Part shown: in pieces, positions 5,167 through 7,729 of the stretch
Position numbering within the stretch: the stretch's first letter is position 1
Layout: every line of letters begins with the position of its first letter
Source of the DNA: QHWK01 sp035315685
GTDB lineage: Bacteria > Acidobacteriota > Vicinamibacteria > Vicinamibacterales > CAVVIG01
Direction of reading: 5' to 3'
DNA length: 7,729 nt
Assembly (NCBI GenBank): GCA_035315685.1
Contig: DATFXR010000738.1
Location: forward strand, 1-7,729
Notes under the pieces: model-generated
What the model was told of the DNA's origin: nothing
What the model saw: only the letters and a program-made list of their open reading frames with translations
Databases searched by the model: none
Position numbers and translations under genes: made by a program

Positions 5167-6225
5167 CTGAAGCTCCACGAGATTGCCAGGCGGCTCGAGT
5201 GCCGTCTCGACGGCGACGGCGACGTGGAGATCGTACGCGTCGCCGGCATCCAGCAGGCGCAGCCGGGCGATCTGACGTTCGTCGCGAACGCACGCTACCT
5301 GTCGCAGCTGGCGTCCACTCGCGCGTCGGCGGTGATCCTCGGCGGCTGCAACGGATCAGTGTCCGTGCGCTGTGCGGTCCTGCATACCGACGATCCCTAT
5401 TCAGCCTTCGCGCGCGCCGTGTCCCTCTTCGCGCCCGCGTCCGCGCCACCGACCGGCATCAATCCGCTCGCCTTCGTGGCGCCAGACGCGGCCGTCGCGC
5501 GTGATGCGTCGATCGGAGCGTTCGTCACGATCGGCGCCGGTGCGTCGGTGGGCGCCCGCACGATCGTCCATCCGGGTGCTGTGATCGGGCCGGGCGCGCG
5601 GATCGGCGACGACTGCGTCGTCCGCTCGCACGTCTCGATCCGCGAGCGTGTCGTGATCGGCAACCGCGTGACGCTGCACGATGGCGTGGTCGTCGGCGCC
5701 GACGGCTTCGGTTTCGCGCGTCAGAAGGACGGCACGCACCTGAAGATTCCGCAATGTGCCGATGTCGTCATCGAAGACGACGTCGAGATCGGCGCCAACT
5801 CCACCATCGATCGGCCGGCTGTCGGCGAAACCCGTATCGGCGCAGGCACCAAGATCGACAACCTGGTTCATGTCGCGCACGGCGTCGCGATTGGCCGGCG
5901 CGTTCTGCTCGCCGCGCAAGTCGGCATCGCCGGCAGCACGACGGTGGACGACGACGTGATGATGGCGGGGCAGACCGGCGTCACCGGCCATGTGCGCGTC
6001 GGCAAGGGCGCGATGATCGGCGCCAAGAGCGCCGTGCTTCAGTCGGTGGACGCTGGCGCGTTCGTCACCGGGCACCCGGCGATCCCGCACCGGGCCTGGC
6101 GCCGGGCATCGGCACTGTTCCAGCGCCTCCCTTCAATCAGAAAACGCGTCGACACCGTCGAGCAGCGGGTTGCCGACCTCGAGGAGAAACTCGCCGAATG
6201 GGAGCGATCACGGACGGATCGTTAG
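5167..6225 (+). CDS. lpxD: UDP-3-O-(3-hydroxyacyl)glucosamine N-acyltransferase
   Basis: LpxD transfers a 3-hydroxyacyl chain from acyl carrier protein to UDP-3-O-acylglucosamine, the third step of lipid A synthesis, in the cytosol. The protein of 352 residues has the family order: an N-terminal uridine-binding domain (KLHEIARRLECRLDGDGDVEI, then QPGDLTFVANARY), a left-handed beta-helix of hexapeptide repeats from about residue 105 to 310, and a C-terminal helix of coiled-coil type (RVDTVEQRVADLEEKLAEW). The DGFGFA motif is at 179-184. H238 in NLVHVAHG matches the catalytic histidine (239 in E. coli). The conserved start falls on CTG at 5167; the only usual in-frame start upstream is TTG at 5071, deep inside the previous gene. 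It is not next to lpxA, lpxB or fabZ within this window. The presence of LpxD implies lipid A in the outer membrane. Confidence 0.95.
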   Translation: MKLHEIARRLECRLDGDGDVEIVRVAGIQQAQPGDLTFVANARYLSQLASTRASAVILGGCNGSVSVRCAVLHTDDPYSAFARAVSLFAPASAPPTGINPLAFVAPDAAVARDASIGAFVTIGAGASVGARTIVHPGAVIGPGARIGDDCVVRSHVSIRERVVIGNRVTLHDGVVVGADGFGFARQKDGTHLKIPQCADVVIEDDVEIGANSTIDRPAVGETRIGAGTKIDNLVHVAHGVAIGRRVLLAAQVGIAGSTTVDDDVMMAGQTGVTGHVRVGKGAMIGAKSAVLQSVDAGAFVTGHPAIPHRAWRRASALFQRLPSIRKRVDTVEQRVADLEEKLAEWERSRTDR

Positions 6226-7037
6226 CGCGGCACGCGGCGGTTGCCGCGTGCCTGACCCTGTTCCTCTCGACGCGTGCCGCCGCCCAGCCACAACCGCTTT
6301 ACGTGCCGCCGCCGTCGGGCGTCGAGTTTCTCTCCCGTCTCGACTTCCATCTGAGCGTCGATTCGCTGTCGCCACCGAAGGACACGCCCGCAGAGCAGGC
6401 CGACGAACGGTTCTCATGGGATGGGCACGTGGGTGCTTCGTTCGACGTCGTGGACCTCGTCACCGTGCGCGGCGGTGTCACCGTCGATTACGAAGCGGTC
6501 GCCGGGAGTGAATATCGCCCGTTCGACGTGAACCAGGGCAACTACGCGCTCGAAGCGTTCGTCATCGGACGCATTCGGCAGACCGAAGTCGGCGCGATGC
6601 TTCACCACGTGTCGCGCCACCTGAGCGACCGTCCGAAACGGGACGCGGTTGCGTGGAACGAGCTGGGCTTCCGTGTGCTGCATCATTTCGATGCGCCGGC
6701 GGCGACCGTCGACGTCGACGGCGAGGGCGGCTACGCCGTCGCGCACGCGTTCGTGGACTACACCTGGCTTGGCGAGCTGAACGTCTTCGTGCGCCATGCG
6801 GTCACACCGCGCATCGGAGTCTTCGGCCGCGGCCGGCTGCAACTGTTCGGCGTCAACGAAGCCGTGGCGGGCCGGGGGACCCAGACGGGCGCCCGGATCG
6901 AAGGAGGAGCGCGCCTCGGCGCCCGCGGCGGCGTCGTGGAGCTGTACTTGGGCTATGAACACCGTGTGGATGCCTATCCAGTCGACCGGGAGCCGCAGCA
7001 TTGGGCGCTCGCGGGGGTACGCCTGGCAGGCCGATGA
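6198..7037 (+). CDS. exported, probable outer-membrane beta-barrel protein
   Basis: A protein of 279 residues starting at ATG 6198, inside the last 28 bases of lpxD, with GAGGAG at 6181-6186 as likely ribosome binding site. Residues 9-29 form a signal peptide, probably cut after A29 (RAAA/QPQP). VAAC at 15-18 loosely resembles a lipobox, but the hydrophobic part before it is short. The mature part alternates polar and hydrophobic residues in strands ending in short turns (VTVRGGVTVDYEAV, YALEAFVIGRIRQ, LNVFVRHAVTPRIGVFGRGR, VVELYLGYEHRV), as in small barrels. HHVSRHLSD at 136-144 followed by WNELGFRVLHHF is reminiscent of the DUF1207-type motif, but I would not assign the family firmly. The C-terminus (VRLAGR) lacks the usual terminal aromatic residue. 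The overlap with lpxD suggests co-expression and an envelope role. Confidence 0.7.
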   Translation: MGAITDGSLARHAAVAACLTLFLSTRAAAQPQPLYVPPPSGVEFLSRLDFHLSVDSLSPPKDTPAEQADERFSWDGHVGASFDVVDLVTVRGGVTVDYEAVAGSEYRPFDVNQGNYALEAFVIGRIRQTEVGAMLHHVSRHLSDRPKRDAVAWNELGFRVLHHFDAPAATVDVDGEGGYAVAHAFVDYTWLGELNVFVRHAVTPRIGVFGRGRLQLFGVNEAVAGRGTQTGARIEGGARLGARGGVVELYLGYEHRVDAYPVDREPQHWALAGVRLAGR

Positions 7038-7048
7038 AAAGTGAGCCT

Positions 7049-7113
7049 GATGGCTAAAGGTTGATGGCTGATGGCTGAAATACGCGGGCGTTTCGCCATT
7101 AGCCCTCAGCCAT
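7049..7113. repeat. GATGGCT heptamer repeats with inverted copies forming an imperfect hairpin
   Basis: GATGGCT occurs at 7049-7055, 7063-7069 and 7070-7076, the last two in tandem. The opposite strand motif appears as TCAGCCAT (7106-7113) and a variant GCCATTAGCC (7095-7104). The two sides pair in more than one register: 7050-7068 against about 7095-7113 with a few mismatches, or 7071-7080 against 7091 onward. It lies directly after the outer-membrane protein stop. It could be an intergenic repeat or a transcript-end structure. Confidence 0.6.
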
Positions 7114-7139
7114 GCAGGATGCGTTTTTCAGCATCCTGC
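7114..7139. repeat. 9-bp perfect hairpin with T-rich loop
   Basis: GCAGGATGC (7114-7122) and GCATCCTGC (7131-7139) pair without mismatch around an eight-base loop, GTTTTTCA. The T run is in the loop, not after the stem, so it is not a standard intrinsic terminator, though it may still end or stabilise the upstream transcript. Confidence 0.65.
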
Positions 7140-7154
7140 TAGTCGGTAGATAAT
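7125..7154 (+). promoter_or_regulatory. candidate promoter for the M16 peptidase gene
   Basis: GATAAT (7149-7154) is one base from TATAAT. TTTTCA (7125-7130) is a possible -35 at 18-base spacing, overlapping the hairpin loop. Transcription would start near 7161, two bases before the ATG at 7163, giving an almost leaderless transcript. Confidence 0.5.
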
Positions 7155-7162
7155 CGAGCCAT

Positions 7163-7729
7163 ATGGTCAGGCGTCTTCGACTCCTCAGCGCGTCCGCCGT
7201 GTCGGCCGCACTCATCCTCGCCGCTGGTAGCAATCCGTCGGCCGCCTCGCGTCCGCCGAAATTCCAGTATCAAATCACGACGCTGCCCAACGGGCTCACC
7301 GTCGTACTCTCGGAGGACCACTCGACGCCGATCGTGCACGTCAATCTGACCTATCACGTCGGATCGAAGAACGAGAAGCCGGGCCGGACGGGGTTCGCGC
7401 ATCTGTTCGAGCACCTGATGTTCAAGGGCTCGAAGAACGTGCAGCCTGAGGCCCACACCTCGATGCTCGCGTCGATCGGCGGGCAGAGCAACGCCTACAC
7501 GACCGACGACGAGACAGTGTTCTGGGAAACCGCTCCGGCGCAGTATCTGCCGCTCACGCTGTGGCTCGAAGCCGACCGGATGGCGACGCTCCGGATCGAC
7601 AAGGACACCTTCGAGAACGAGCGCGAGGTCGTCAAGGAAGAGCGCCGGATGCGGATCGACAACCAGCCGTACGGGCGGTTGAACGAGATCATCTACGACC
7701 AGGCGTTCACCGTCCATCCCTACAAGCAC
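7163..7729 (+). CDS. M16 family zinc peptidase, N-terminal part (cut by the window edge)
   Basis: An open frame of 189 codons with no stop before the right edge, starting at ATG 7163. Residues 1-28 look like a signal peptide (MVRRLRLLSASAVSAALIL...), so the enzyme is probably periplasmic. The M16 (pitrilysin/insulinase) site is complete: H80-L-F-E83-H84 as the inverted HxxEH motif, with the third zinc ligand expected at about E160 in EREVVKEERRM, 76 residues after H84. Other family marks are LPNGLTVVLSEDHSTPIV at the first strand, YHVGSKNEKPGRTGFAHLFEHL, FKGS at 87-90, and GGQSNAYTTDDETVFWE. These proteins usually pair two M16 domains, in one chain or as two adjacent genes, and cut peptides inside a closed chamber; which applies here cannot be seen. 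No Shine-Dalgarno sequence precedes the ATG. Confidence 0.93.
   Translation, partial: MVRRLRLLSASAVSAALILAAGSNPSAASRPPKFQYQITTLPNGLTVVLSEDHSTPIVHVNLTYHVGSKNEKPGRTGFAHLFEHLMFKGSKNVQPEAHTSMLASIGGQSNAYTTDDETVFWETAPAQYLPLTLWLEADRMATLRIDKDTFENEREVVKEERRMRIDNQPYGRLNEIIYDQAFTVHPYKH

Noticed and set aside
5401..6090. Minus-strand open frame of 229 codons inside lpxD, rich in Asp, Ala and Arg with periodic repeats
   Set aside because: The periodicity mirrors the hexapeptide repeats of LpxD on the other strand; it is a GC-rich shadow.
7139..7729. Long minus-strand open frame of 196 codons at the right edge
   Set aside because: It is antisense to the plus-strand frame that contains the full M16 HxxEH site, signal peptide and conserved blocks. 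Its translation has no recognisable motif.

Overview
The window is GC-rich chromosomal DNA from a Gram-negative bacterium. It carries a lipid A acyltransferase (LpxD), a TonB-type C-terminal domain, a probable outer-membrane protein and several Sec-exported products. The combination of a BlaI-type repressor with an M56 peptidase fused to a carboxypeptidase-regulatory-like domain and a TonB domain is frequent in Acidobacteriota, so I favour that phylum (perhaps Vicinamibacteria). This placement is inference from gene content only.

Layout: (1) 5-2091, a translationally coupled pair: BlaI/MecI-type repressor and BlaR1-like membrane metallopeptidase with a rebuilt C-terminus. (2) 2092-2320, a convergent intergenic region almost filled by a repeat family: one near-perfect 74-bp palindrome, then three direct copies of its right arm, the last touching the stop codon of the next gene. 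(3) 2321-3460, minus strand, a DUF457/YdjM-like membrane protein. (4) 3461-3480, a 20-bp divergent intergenic region with one AT-rich box that could serve as -10 element in both directions. (5) 3481-4377, an exported zinc phospholipase C / S1-P1 nuclease-like protein with all nine expected zinc ligands. (6) 4425-5129, a small membrane protein resembling the mitochondrial K+/H+ exchange-related family. (7) 5167-6225, lpxD, apparently starting at CTG. (8) 6198-7037, a probable outer-membrane protein overlapping the lpxD end. (9) 7038-7162, a gap with heptamer repeats and two inverted repeats. (10) 7163 to the right edge, the N-terminal part of an M16 zinc peptidase.

Genes working together: the first two form a proteolysis-controlled repression switch. 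LpxD and the overlapping putative outer-membrane protein both concern the outer membrane. The other genes look independent. A cross-cutting pattern is that genes heading a transcription unit tend to have a -10-like box only a few bases before the start codon, while genes inside units have Shine-Dalgarno sequences, suggesting leaderless or near-leaderless transcripts. I see no clear new defence or mobile system. The repeat array at 2102-2320 and the start-site architecture are the most notable things.
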